DNA of 64,000 nucleotides from Pollenia angustigena (GCA_930367215.1 OV884056.1:246725127-246789126); one strand, 5' to 3'; positions 45,301 through 56,895 are shown, numbered from the stretch's first letter. A program made the numbers and translations. Notes: a model not told the origin generated them from the sequence alone.

Positions 45301-48300
45301 AGTTTTTCATACAAAATCAGCCCAAAAATCGATGTTTGCCAAGAAATATAAGTGATCCCAGATTTTCGTTATTTTTGCTCTAGCGCTTCTAGTTTCCCAG
45401 AAAATCAAGTTTAAAGTTTTTCATACAAAATCAGCCTAAAAATCGATGTTTGCTAAGAAATATAAGTGATCCCAGATTTTCGTTATTTTTGCTCTAGCGC
45501 TTCTAGTTTTCTAGAAAATCGAGTCTAAAGTTTTTCATAAAAATCAGTCCAAAAATCAATTTTTGGTAAGAAATATGAGTGATCCCAGATTTTCGTTATT
45601 TTTGCTCTAGCGCTACTAGTTTCCTAGAAAATCGAGTTTAAAGTTTTTCATAAAAATCAGCCCAAAAATCGATGTTTGCTAAGAAATATGAGCGAACCCA
45701 GATTTTCGTTATTTTTGCTCTAGCGCTTCTAGTTTCCTAGAAAATCTAGTTTCAAGTTTTTCATACAAAATCAGCCCAAAAATCGATGTTTGCCAAGAAA
45801 TATAAGTGATCCCAGATTTTCGTTATTTTTGCTCTAGCGCTTCTAGTTTCCCAGAAAATCAAGTTTAAAGTTTTTCATACAAAATCAGCCTAAAAATCGA
45901 TGTTTGCTAAGAAATATAAGTGATCCCAGATTTTCGTTATTTTTGCTCTAGCGCTTCTAGTTTTCTAGAAAATCGAGTTTAAAGTTTTTCATAAAAATCA
46001 GTCCAAAAATCAATTTTTGGTAAGAAATATGAGTGATCCCAGATTTTCGTTATTTTTGCTCTAGCGCTTCTAGTTTCCTAGAAAATCTAGTTTCAAGTTT
46101 TTCATACAAAATCAGCCCAAAAATCGATGTTTGCCAAGAAATATAAGTGATCCCAGATTTTCGTTATTTTTGCTCTAGCGCTTCTAGTTTCCTAGAAAAT
46201 CTAGTTTCAAGTTTTTCATACAAAATCAGCCTAAAAATCGATGTTTGCTAAGAAATATAAGTGATCCCAGATTTTCGTTATTTTTGCTCTAGCGCTTCTA
46301 GTTTTCTAGAAAATCGAGTCTAAAGTTTTTCATAAAAATCAGTCCAAAAATCAATTTTTGGTAAGAAATATGAGTGATCCCAGATTTTCGTTATTTTTGC
46401 TCTAGCGCTACTAGTTTCCTAGAAAATCGAGTTTAAAGTTTTTCATAAAAATCAGCCCAAAAATCGATGTTTGCTAAGAAATATGAGCGAACCCAGATTT
46501 TCGTTATTTTTGCTCTAGCGCTTCTAGTTTCCTAGAAAATCTAGTTTCAAGTTTTTCATACAAAATCAGCCCAAAAATCGATGTTTGCCAAGAAATATAA
46601 GTGATCCCAGATTTTCGTTATTTTTGCTCTAGCGCTTCTAGTTTCCCAGAAAATCAAGTTTAAAGTTTTTCATACAAAATCAGCCTAAAAATCGATGTTT
46701 GCTAAGAAATATAAGTGATCCCAGATTTTCGTTATTTTTGCTCTAGCGCTTCTAGTTTTCTAGAAAATCGAGTTTAAAGTTTTTCATAAAAATCAGTCCA
46801 AAAATCAATTTTTGGTAAGAAATATGAGTGATCCCAGATTTTCGTTATTTTTGCTCTAGCGCTACTAGTTTCCTAGAAAATCGAGTTTAAAGTTTTTCAT
46901 AAAAATCAGCCCAAAAATCGATGTTTGCTAAGAAATATGAGCGAACCCAGATTTTCGTTATTTTTGCTCTAGCGCTTCTAGTTTCCTAGAAAATCTAGTT
47001 TCAAGTTTTTCATACAAAATCAGCCCAAAAATCGATGTTTGCCAAGAAATATAAGTGATCCCAGATTTTCGTTATTTTTGCTCTAGCGCTTCTAGTTTCC
47101 TAGAAAATCTAGTTTCAAGTTTTTCATACAAAATCAGCCCAAAAATCGATGTTTGCCAAGAAATATAAGTGATCCCAGATTTTCGTTATTTTTGCTCTAG
47201 CGCTTCTAGTTTCCTAGAAAATCTAGTTTCAAGTTTTTCATACAAAATCAGCCCAAAAATCGATGTTTGCTAAGAAATATGAGCGAACCCAGATTTTCGT
47301 TATTTTTGCTCTAGCGCTTCTAGTTTCCTAGAAAATCAAGTTTAAAGTTTTTCATACAAAATCAGCCTAAAAATCGATGTTGGCTAAGAAATATGAGTGA
47401 TCCCAGATTTTCGTTGTTTTTGCTCTAGCGCTTCTAGTTTCCTAGAAAATCAAGTTTAAAATTTTTCATACAAAATCAGCCCAAAAATCGATGTTTGCTA
47501 AGAAATATGAGCGATCCCAGATTTTCGTTATTTTTGCTCTAGCGCTTCTGGTTTCCTAGAAAATCTAGTTTTAAGTTTTTCATACAAAATCAGCCCAAAA
47601 ATCGATGTTTGCTAAGAAATATGAGTGATCCCAGATTTTCGTTATATTTGCTCTAGCGCTTCTGGTTTCCTAGAAAATCAAGTTTAAAGTTGTTCATACA
47701 AAATCAGCTCAAAAATCGATGTTTGCTAAGAAATATGAGTGATCCCAGATTTTCGTTATTTTTGCTCTAGCGCTTCTAGTTTCCTAGAAAATCGATTTTA
47801 AAGTTTTTCATACAAAATCAGCCTAAAAATCGATGTTGGCTAAGAAATATAAGTGATCCCAGATTTTCGTTATTTTTGCTCTAGCGCTTCTAGTTTCCTA
47901 GAAAATCAAGTTTAAAGTTTTTCATACAAAATCAGCCTAAAAATCGATGTTTGCTAAGAAATATAAGTGATCCCAGATTTTCGTTATTTTTGCTCTAGCG
48001 CTTCTAGTTTCCTAGAAAATCGAGTTTAAAGTTTTACATAAAAATCAGCCTAAAAATCAATTTTTGGTAAGAAATATGAGTGATCCCAGATTTTCGTTAT
48101 TTTTGCTCTAGCGCTTCTAGTTTTCTAGAAAATCGAGTTTAAAGTTTTTCATACAAAATCAGCCCAAAAATCGATGTTTGCTAAGAAATATGAGCGAACC
48201 CAGATTTTCGTTATTTTTGCTCTAGCGCTTCTAGTTTCCTAGAAAATCTAGTTTCAAGTTTTTCATACAAAATCAGCCCAAAAATCGATGTTTGCCAAGA

Positions 48301-49903
48301 AATATAAGTGATCCCAGATTTTCGTTATTTTTGCTCTAGCGCTTCTAGTTTCCTAGAAAATCTAGTTTCAAGTTTTTCATACAAAATCAGCCCAAAAATC
48401 GATGTTTGCCAAGAAATATAAGTGATCCCAGATTTTCGTTATTTTTGCTCTAGCGCTTCTAGTTTCCCAGAAAATCAAGTTTAAAGTTTTTCATACAAAA
48501 TCAGCCTAAAAATCGATGTTTGCTAAGAAATATAAGTGATCCCAGATTTTCGTTATTTTTGCTCTAGCGCTTCTAGTTTTCTAGAAAATCGAGTTTAAAG
48601 TTTTTCATACAAAATCAGCCCAAAAATCGATGTTTGCTAAGAAATATGAGCGAACCCAGATTTTCGTTATTTTAGCTCTAGCGCTTCTAGTTTCCTATAA
48701 AATCTAGTTTCAAGTTTTTCACACAAAATCAGCCCAAAAATCGATGTTTGCCAAGAAATATAAGTGATCCCAGATTTTCGTTATTTTTGCTCTAGCGCTT
48801 CTAGTTTCCTAGAAAATCTAGTTTCAAGTTTTTCATACAAAATCAGCCCAAAAATCGATGTTTGCTAAGAAATATGAGCGAACCCAGATTTTCGTTATTT
48901 TTGCTCTAGCGCTTCTAGTTTCCTAGAAAATCTAGTTTCAAGTTTTTCATACAAAATCAGCCCAAAAATCGATGTTTGCTAAGAAATATGAGCGAACCCA
49001 GATTTTCGTTATTTTTGCTCTAGCGCTTCTGGTTTCCTAGAAAATCTAGTTTTAAGTTTTTCATACAAAATCAGCCCAAAAATCGATGTTTGCTAAGAAA
49101 TATGAGTGATCCCAGATTTTCGTTATATTTGCTCTAGCGCTTCTGGTTTCCTAGAAAATCAAGTTTAAAGTTGTTCATACAAAATCAGCTCAAAAATCGA
49201 TGTTTGCTAAGAAATATGAGTGATCCCAGATTTTCGTTATTTTTGCTCTAGCGCTTCTAGTTTCCTAGAAAATCGATTTTAAAGTTTTTCATACAAAATC
49301 AGCCTAAAAATCGATGTTGGCTAAGAAATATAAGTGATCCCAGATTTTCGTTATTTTTGCTCTAGCGCTTCTAGTTTCCTAGAAAATCAAGTTTAAAGTT
49401 TTTCATACAAAATCAGCCCAAAAATCGATGTTTGCTAAGAAATATGAGTGATCCCATATTTTCGTTATTTTTGCTCTAGCGCTTCTAGTTTCCTAGAAAA
49501 TCAAGTTTAAAGTTTTTCATACAAAATCAGCCCAAAGATCGATGTTTGCCAAGAAATATGAGTGATCCCAGATTTTTGTTATGTTTGCTCTAGCGCTCCT
49601 AGTTTCCTAGAAAATCGAGTTTAAAGTTTTTCATACAAAATCAGCCCAAAAATCGATTTTTGCTAAGAAATATGAGTGATCCCAGATTTTCGTTATTTTT
49701 GCTCTAGCGCTTCTAGTTTCCTAGAATATCAAGTTTAAAGTTTTTCATACAAAATCAGCCCAAAAATCGATGTTTGCCAAGAAATATGAGTGATCCCAGA
49801 TTTTCGTTATTTTTGCTCTAGCGCTTCTAGTTTCCTAGAAAATCGAGTTTTAAGTTGTTCATACAAAATCAGCCCAAAAATCGATGTTTGCTAAGAAATA
49901 TGA
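39385..49903. repeat. 114-bp satellite array, about 92 monomers
   Basis: A 10.5-kb head-to-tail array. Each monomer runs through AAAATCAAGTTTAAAGTTTT, CATACAAAATCAGCCCAAAA, ATCGATGTTTGCTAAGAAAT, GAGTGATCCCAGATTTTCGT and TTTTGCTCTAGCGCTTCTAG. The period is 114 bp (for example TTTCCTAG at 40041, 40155 and 40269); monomers with CATAAAAATC are one base shorter. Diagnostic variants recur at 1824 bp (16 monomers): TTTTCTTTAT at 40011 and 41835, GTTTTACAT at 40748 and 42572. A four-monomer block with CAGTCCAAAAATCAATTTTT repeats near 45080, 45535, 46330 and 46790. Monomers at both edges are the most diverged. No CRISPR-like spacer structure and no gene. Confidence 0.97.
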
Positions 49904-50045
49904 ATTCCAGGTATTCCAAATGTTATAAATGTGGCTCTAGTGCCACGAGATCTCATCATATTGCCCCCCCCGTAACATTAAAGTTGGTCCAATGAAACAA
50001 TATGTTAAAGCACTTAACTAGGATAGTGAATGTTTTCAGTATCAG

Positions 50046-50163
50046 CCCAATTATGAATAAAAATTCCCCGGGAGTTTTTTCTGTTTTCACATTTTTACAA
50101 TTGAATTAAAATAGGAAAAATGGGAGAAGGGAGAAAACTCCCGGGGAATTTTTATTCATAATT
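50046..50163. mobile_element. Palindromic MITE, about 118 bp
   Basis: GCCCAATTATGAATAAAAAT TCCCCGGGAG on the left is mirrored on the right (CTCCCGGGGAATTTTTATTC). Target duplication not clear. Confidence 0.65.
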
Positions 50164-50335
50164 AGGCTGTATATTTCAAGGAAGTTTCCAAATATGAGTA
50201 TGGAAATGCTGAAAGCAGTCATTTTTAACGGCCCACAAATTCGCAAATTAGTAAAAATCGAAAGATGTAAAAAAAATCGAGAAACTAAAAAAATTTATGT
50301 ATGTATGTAACGTATGTAACTGCGAAGTCTGATTT

Positions 50336-50858
50336 TAGATTTTAGGTCTACGGGCGAAGGGGCGTGGCAAAATCCAATTTTCATATTGCACCACCAATGA
50401 AACGATTTTTTCTTTAAAATGATCGCCATGGTCCAACTAAGATTTATACGAAAAGAAAATTTTGCCCCGCCCACTTTTTTCGAATTACATAAAATCAGAA
50501 AACGGCTCCATCGATTTGACAAATTTTTCTTTCAAATGTTCGTATTAATCAATTTTAAGTTTTCAACGAATGAAAAATTTACCACGCCTACTTTTACGCC
50601 CACCTTTTCTATTAAGCGCATAACTTGAGAACGGCTTGACCGATTTGGATGATTTTTTTTTTAATGATTGCCATGGTCCAACTTAGGATAGAAAATTTTG
50701 CCCCGCCCACTTTTTTCGATTTACCTAAAATCAAAAAACGGCTCCATCGATTTGACTTATTTTTCTTTTAAATGTTCGTATCTTTTTAACGGATTTTAAA
50801 AATCGAACGCAAACATTTTTGCTAATTTGGACAGGACAACGTCTGTCGGGTCAGCTAG
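50336..50858 (+). mobile_element. Non-autonomous Helitron-like element, copy 2
   Basis: Same subrepeats as copies 1 and 3, with GGGGCGTGGCAAAATCCAAT near the left. It ends with the hairpin GACA-ACGTC... TGTC (50835-50847), CGGGTCAG and CTAG (50855-50858), and then T. Confidence 0.65.
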
Positions 50859-50984
50859 TTGTTAATAAATTCGAAAAAAATCAATCGATTTTAATGATCG
50901 ATATCTCATTTTTGGCTTTGCGATAAACAATAAATCTGAACAATTTTTGCCGATTTCGAATTTTCATGATTTTTCTAAAACAAA

Positions 50985-51390
50985 AAACCTTACGAAGACA
51001 ATAAAATGAAGCAATTTGTTTTTTAATTTTGTTTTTTCTTTTTACCCACTTACAACTACAATTCGAGTCGGAAAAAAGCCAACCAATTGTAGGTGTATGT
51101 AAGAAAAGATAATCTCACTGTTTATTGTTGGTGTTTCGTTTAAGCTTTGATATTGGTACAAGTAAGACTTATTCGCTTTTAGGGTTTTATTTGTATAATA
51201 TTTTTGGCTTTTCTAAAATCTTTGGAAAAGGTTTCCTGATGAGCTGGCCTAAGCAACCAGTGAAATGCGCATAGAAGCTAGCTTTACCTCAACAATAAAT
51301 CTCAGTGTATTTATCAAATAAGAAAAATTGGGAACTTAGCACGTCATACAGAAATCTTATTAATAATAAATTTTGTATTCCCAAAAATAA
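50985..51390 (+). mobile_element. Single hammerhead repeat unit, locus 2
   Basis: Diverged single copy of the 469-bp unit: head with CCTTACGAAGACAATAAAAT, ACTTACAACTACAATTC, CTCACTGTTTATTGTTGG, the ribozyme, CAACAATAAAT, and tail TTTTGTATTCCCAAAAAT. No tandem partner, no ORF. Confidence 0.7.
51224..51288 (+). ncRNA. Hammerhead ribozyme, copy E
   Basis: Core CTGATGA (51236-51242), stem II GCTGG/CCAGT around CCTAAGCAA, GAAA (51262-51265), palindromic stem III ATGCGCAT (51265-51272), A at position 17 and predicted cleavage between 51273 and 51274. Stem I pairs GGTTTC (51230-51235) with GAAGCT (51274-51279); the outer part pairs GGAAA with TTT-ACC, imperfectly. Stem I and III sequences differ from copies B-D but still pair. 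Confidence 0.78.
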
Positions 51391-52441
51391 CTTTGATAAA
51401 AAACCTTGCAATTTTCACGTAAAAAATAAATTTTTTGCCTTAATTGTTTTTATAACTACGAAACTACTGAGCCGATTGAAACGCAATATATAAACGTACT
51501 AAAGGTTATGTAAGTACAAAATTTTTCTGTTTTTTTTATAATATCGGACTTTCCCTTTTTGAGTTACCAATTTTTTGTGGAGAAACGTCTTAACAAATTT
51601 ATAATTTTACTTAAAAATATTTAAAAAAACCTCTCCAAAGAATTTAAAATTTGGACCATATTTGTACTACTGTAACCACGATACATCAGCATTGTACAGT
51701 GGTTTTTCAAACCTTTAAAATTTTTTTCGATTTTGTTACCTTGTGTTATATATGTAGTTGTTTACAGAGTTAAAAGCGGTTTAAGTTTTTTGAATTTTCA
51801 TATAGAAAAATCGATCTGTGATAAAAATTAGCAATGATCCCAAAATTCGTTGATGTATGTCTTAAGCCATAAATGTTAAAAAATTGAAAAGCTTCGTGCT
51901 TTTCAAAAAGGACTGGAAATCAAGTAGAAAATTTATGTACGGGAATTGTTTTAAATAAAATGTTATTTCACAAATAACGACTACATAAAAACAATTTGTG
52001 ACGAGTTGTTTTTAATAAAAAATATTAATTTGTAAAACTTTATTATATATACATAATCAATTAATACAAACATACAACTATAATTAAAAAAACAAAAATC
52101 AAACTAAAATGCTCGTAAGAAAAACAATCAATTAGTAAAATAAACCTTAATTCTAAAAAATACTAACTTACAACATTAAGGATAATAAAAACATACAAAA
52201 CTAAGACATTTTTTATTTCATACTCTTACAATTAACAGAAAAACCCTAAAACAGTAAAACTTGGACTTAGTTAACCCACATCAAGGTTTTGAGCAAATCT
52301 TGGGCTTAAATAGCAGAAAGATAAGGAAACTGGAAAACCAGTTCATTTCCCTTTCCTTCCTTTTCTATTATCAGAATATAAACGCAAGAAAACTTGCTGA
52401 ATTCAAATTGTATACTATTAACAATTTTAAAATTTATATAC
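51391..52441. other. AT-rich stretch with one satellite-like relic
   Basis: At about 51785-51870, AGTTTTTTGAATTTTCATAT, AAAAATCGAT, AATGATCCCA and ATTCGTT follow the order of the 114-bp monomer. No gene is supported. Confidence 0.4.
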
Positions 52442-52445
52442 AACT

Positions 52446-53622
52446 GGGTAATTCCATGTCAAAACGACCAAGAGTGGGACACGACCCCTTCCGATTTTAG
52501 TGAAATTTTGTGAGAAGGTTGCTTTTTTCTTATAAGGAACATATATGAACGAAAAAAAAATTTTAAAATTTGTTTTTCGAAAGTTATGTCATATTCAAAA
52601 TGTCATAATTTCGCAGATTTAGCCGAATGTGTTGAGCTTATTTCTTCAATATCTCGAAAACTACTTGACATACGACGATAATTTTAATGTCAGTTTAAAG
52701 AGAATACTTGGGGCTATAAATCATATATTAAAAAAAAACTATTTTTTTGAAAAATGCAATATCTGCAAAATGTTCAATTTTAAAAACGAACTAAGTCAAA
52801 AACCTATTTTTTTATTTGGCAATTTTTTTTTGTATAATACCTCAAACTGTTCTTTAAAAATTCTGAAACTTTGGTATGACCAACCCCAATTGATTATTTA
52901 TTGCCGAATTTCGGTTTTTTAGCAATTTCAATAAACTAAACCGTTTTTGAGCTACGCGAATATATGCTGTGCAACCTTTTACATTTTCGAAATAACGGTA
53001 TATCTTAAAAACAAGAGCTAACCTAAAAAAAAACGGTTAGCGCCACTGGATTCAGCGTGCCCCAATTAGGGTAAAATGCCAGGTGCGCGGCTGGTCTGTT
53101 GTTTGCAACTAGCACAGTGTACTTATTGCTCAAAATTACAATATTAAACTTCTATTTTAATATTATTTTTTTAAAGGTTGCGAAAGGAAAAAAATCATAT
53201 CTTAAAAAAAAAAAACACCTCCTTCATAGTTTCAGAATTTTTAAAGAACAGTTTGAGGTATCATACAAAAAAAAATTTGCCAAATAAAAAAATAACATTT
53301 TGCAGATATTACATTTTTCAAAAAAATAGTTTTGTTTTTAATATATGGTTTATAGCCCCAAGTTTTCTCTTTAAAATGACATTAAAATCATCTTCGTATG
53401 TCAAGTAGTTTTCGAGATATTGAAGAAATAAGCTCAACGCATTCGGCTAAATCTGCGAAATTATGAAATTTTCAATATGACATAACTTTCGAAAAACAAA
53501 TTTTAAAATTTTTTTTCGTTCATATATGTTCCTCATAAGATAAAAGCAACCTTCTCAACAAATTTCATTAAAATCGGAAGGGGTCGTGTCCCACTCTTGG
53601 TCGTTTTGACATGGAATTACCC
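52446..53622. mobile_element. Long fold-back element, AACT duplication
   Basis: This 1177-bp element has arms of about 450 bp: GGGTAATTCCATGTCAAAAC at the left and its inverse at the right, continuing GACCAAGAGTGGGACACGAC. AACT flanks at 52442-52445 and 53623-53626. Overlapping frames in the arms (52261-53408) are not supported genes. It ends 9 bp beyond the end of the transporter stop codon region, within the gene's 3' UTR. Confidence 0.75.
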
Positions 53623-53634
53623 AACTGGCAATAT

Positions 53635-56323
53635 TTAAGCCTCAGTTATTTCCACAATTGGATTCTTATTAGTGTTATCTTCCGTTTTTATTATTTTGCC
53701 CCATTGTGCCAGCTTTGAACTGCCAAAAAGACCATACACTAAAGCACCCAATAAATAAGAGGTCATTAACGAGGCCATAACCAAATTCCATTCAACTTTG
53801 TTGCCCTATTGAAATTATTTTGATTTAAGTTTCGAATAATTTTTTTTTTTTAATCTCAAAACTTACATGTCGTACTATTGCTGAGATACCTAAAGGAGCC
53901 AAAAATCCACTGACTGTGGCCAAACAATTTGCAATACCCGATATGAAGCCGGCAAATGCTGGAGCGACATACAAAAGACTGGGCCAATAGGCTCCGGAAA
54001 AGCCCATGTCTGTAGTGATACCAATACACACTGTGAAGAGAACCACCATATTACGTTGATGACAATCGGAAAGTATAATGCCAAAGATGAAAAGTATTGT
54101 GGCTAAATTACCTGTGAGCAAAATTATTTTAAGCTTCGTAATACTTTCAATTATTTGTTAATTAATTTAACTTACAAACTACATACACTATACGTCGATA
54201 TCGTGTCAGATTTAAGTTGGGCCTCTTCTCTATAAAACTACAGGTAGTAATAGTAACAGCTTTCGAAATAAATGCGCCCAGAAACGGTGCTGAAGATAAA
54301 AGACCGACCTGGAATAAAGGAATTTAAAATTAGTAACAACGGGTTATCCATTTTTCGGTTTCAAAAGTAAAGTTAAATAAAAAACATATAAAACTGTTAT
54401 TTCGATAAAACTTTTATTTTATTATTATGCTTGATTGAACGTTGCCATTACGTAGGAAATGTTTTTGTGGTAGTCTGCGGCCACTTTTTCGCACATTTTG
54501 GGCGGTATCTTGGCGATAACTAACAAATGTTGGTTTCAAATGCTCCAAAGTAAGAAGGTTAACCGCGTAGACACAGTATTTGACGAAGCCCCATAAAAAA
54601 GTCTAACGGCGGCCAACTGGCGTCGCTAAAATGTGAAATAAAGCGTTCTGGAAGCTTCCTATGAAACCACATATCTTCCAGATCATAATCTTTGATTGCA
54701 GGCCAGAAAAAGTCGATCATAATACCGCCATATTTCTTGCCTATTACTTGCACAGTATGCCGATTTTGTTTTATTTCTATAAATTTTTATATACAAATTT
54801 GAACTTTTTTTTCTGCCGGTTGACCGTTTTCAAGTTATTCCAATATTTGTAGTGAAAATGCCTTAATTTTGAACATAACGGTAGGTATATAACGAAAAGT
54901 AGAGCTGATAGAGAAAAATGGAGATTAGTTTTGAAATCAGCGACCTCAAATTAGTATAAATGTTCAATCAAACTCCAGGCCGCAAAATGACTATTCTGCA
55001 GTGTAATTAGTGGGTGCTCCTAGTTGGTAGTGAGCTAGCCTATCAGTGTGAGGGTTGCGGGTTCGATTCCGCCAGAGAATCTGGTTTGTTTCACTACAAC
55101 GAGCTGAAGGTCTACGTTACAATTACTCGGTTAATTAAGTTAGAATATAATTTGTGATTGTGTTTGTAACTCGTATTAAATAAATAAATAGAAAATAAAT
55201 AATTCAGTAAATTTGTGTTGCCCCAGCGCCTTACAGGCATTATTGAGGCGAGTTCGAACATCATCACCCCGTTATGCTCGAAAAGTGGCCACGTTTGAAC
55301 CACCAATTTCGTAGTAAGTTTAAACTCCATTATCCATATTCTTAAATGGTAAACCTTTTACTTAATAGATGATACCTCAGATGACAGATATATAACAGCT
55401 GAAAGCCGTGCCAGACCAAAACCACTAATTGTATAACACTGTTCATTCATCAACATTATTACGGATTAAAAATTTCATACAAAAAAGCTGCAAGATTGCG
55501 GAAATATAAAAACAAAATTTTCTTTCTAAACTCAAGTTAATTTCAAACTGAGGCCTAAAAACAATGCCTCCCTCCACTTACCATATCCAAGGGCAAACGC
55601 ATGGCCTCTTTGAAAAACCTGGGTATCAGCAGCGTTAAGACCATTATTCCGTAAGTATGGAAGATATGCGTAAAAACAAATGCATACACTGGAACTGATG
55701 TCAAAATCGATTTCCAAGGCACACCAGTTTTCGACTTCTCCACGTGATAAGGCTTCAAATAATCATACTCGTCTTTGGACAACCGGGGATGTTCTTCGAG
55801 TGTGCTGTAAACCAACCACTGACAGCAAATACCAAATAGCAAAGAAACACTGCCCACAGCATAAAACGCCAATTCCCAGCCAAATTTGCAAAGAAAACTC
55901 GATATAGGAAATACTAATAAAGCACCCACCGAGTAGCCACCATAAGCGAAGGAGAGAAAGGCGGTGCGTTCATTAGGATGAGACCAAATGGAAAAAAGCT
56001 GATACAAAGCAGGATTGCCGCAACCCTAAATAATATAGTGAATAATTTGATAAAATACTTTAATGCAAAAACGTTTATTTTAAGCTTACCGCTATCAGAC
56101 CCTGTATTATACGTATGACTACAGCTCCCGTGTAACTTCTTCGAGCAAAAAATGGTATTAACATAAAAACTGCTGCCTGGACTGTTAAAGAGTGCACAAA
56201 CAATTGCTTACCACCAAACTTGTCCGCCAACCGTCCAGCAATTGGTAGCGTTACAAGATAGCCGTAGTAAAATGTTCCAAGTAAAGCAAATTCTTCGTAT
56301 CGTGTCCATAATAGATCACCAGA
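53635..56323 (-). CDS. SLC17-type major facilitator transporter (anion/phosphate cotransporter-like), N-terminus missing
   Basis: Five coding exons on the minus strand: 56323-56090, 56025-55582, 54308-54176, 54111-53867 and 53805-53635. Introns are 64, 1273, 64 and 61 bp, all GT-AG, and phases agree throughout, giving 408 residues and a stop at 53637-53635. SLC17 proteins carry organic anions or phosphate with Na+ or H+ across plasma or vesicle membranes. Visible features: FYYGYLVTLPIAGRLADKFG (residues 18-37) with the MFS motif between TM2 and TM3, VVIRIIQG in TM4, GNPALYQLFSIWSHPNERTA, VYSTLEEHPRLSKDEYDYL in the central loop, FFKEAMRLPLD, SGAYWPSLLYVAPAFAGFIS, GIANCLATVSGFLAPLG, and a last helix before LAQWGK. 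Family members are about 460-500 residues, so the first 60-90 residues (TM1 and its loop) are missing and must lie in an exon beyond 56323 that I could not identify. Large intron 2 is full of transposon debris. Subfamily substrate is not assignable from sequence alone. Confidence 0.9.
54425..54760 (-). pseudogene. Mariner/Tc1-type transposase relic in transporter intron
   Basis: Minus-strand frame 54753-54559 has FFWPAIKDYDLEDMWFH followed directly by RKLPERFISHFSDASWPPLD and FFMG. In this transposase group a QDGATCHT-type segment (second catalytic Asp) normally separates WFH and the following helix, so it has been deleted, and the RSCDLT segment before PLDFF is also lost. A stop follows LRQILCLRG. 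Further transposase-like sequence continues to about 54425 in other frames. The same group left a relic at 63324-63480. Confidence 0.65.
55008..55205 (+). mobile_element. tRNA-derived SINE-like element
   Basis: Head with A-box-like AGTTGGTAGTGAGC, then B-box GGGTTCGATTCC within GCGGGTTCGATTCCGC. The body is followed by an ATAAATAAAT-type tail (55175-55205). The ends of the tRNA-like part cannot form an acceptor stem, so it is not a working tRNA gene. It lies inside the 1273-bp intron. Confidence 0.6.
55206..55581. other. Remainder of the 1273-bp intron
   Basis: A minus frame (55330-55112) with LVVQTWPLFEHNGVMMFELA may be more transposon debris, not identified. Otherwise AT-rich. Confidence 0.35.
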
Positions 56324-56655
56324 CTAAAGCACATTAGGAAAATAAAATTATTTCAACATTAACTATATATTTTGATTATATTTGGTTCAAATTGTTAAAA
56401 ATTTATGTAACATATAGTCCGAATTTAGACCCACAAATGGCTGAGATATGAGCACTATAATCTGGCTTGTACCCATAAAACTGGAATTTGTAAAGTCTTC
56501 TTTTAATTTTTGAACTTTTTTTAATTTTCACCTCAAATAAACTGTTAGTAATTTTCGAGACTTAAATATGACTTCCCGAACATTTAAAAATACAATTTTA
56601 TGGTTCGATGTTAGAAGAAATATTTTAAAATTTTTCCATTTTAAACAAAAACATA
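56324..56655. other. Upstream intron sequence of the transporter
   Basis: Begins (minus strand) with the TGCTTTAG acceptor of the first visible exon. Includes a diverged piece of the TACCCTTCACC repeat near 56400-56460. No earlier exon was recognised up to 64000. Confidence 0.5.
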
Positions 56656-56746
56656 AATCAAAAAATTTTATTAATAAGATTTCTATATGACGTGCTAAAT
56701 TCCCAATTTTTCATATTTGATGAATACACTGAAATTTATTGTTGAG

Positions 56747-56810
56747 GGAAAGCTGGCTTCTATGCGCATTTCACTGGTTGCTTAGGCCAGCTCATCAGGA
56801 AACATTTTCC
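56747..56810 (-). ncRNA. Hammerhead ribozyme, copy F
   Basis: CTGATGA (56798-56792), stem II GCTGG/CCAGT around CCTAAGCAA, GAAA (56772-56769), palindromic ATGCGCAT (56769-56762), A at 56761, predicted cleavage 56761/56760. Stem I: GTTTC (56803-56799) pairs with GAAGC (56760-56756), and outer GGAAA pairs perfectly with TTTCC (56751-56747). Confidence 0.8.
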
Positions 56811-56895
56811 ACAGAAATTAGAAAAGCTAAAAATATTATACAAATAAAACCCTAAACAAAAAGAATTATGAACACTCAAAGTCTTACTTGTAATA

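Noticed and set aside
39385..49903. Regular repeats considered as a CRISPR array
   Set aside because: There are no unique spacers; the whole 114-bp monomer is repeated, and the context is eukaryotic.
53825..54121. 98-codon single-exon gene
   Set aside because: It is one exon of the SLC17 transporter read through into its introns.
55008..55090. tRNA gene
   Set aside because: A and B box-like segments are present, but the 5' and 3' parts do not pair as an acceptor stem and an ATAAAT-type tail follows, so a SINE is more likely.
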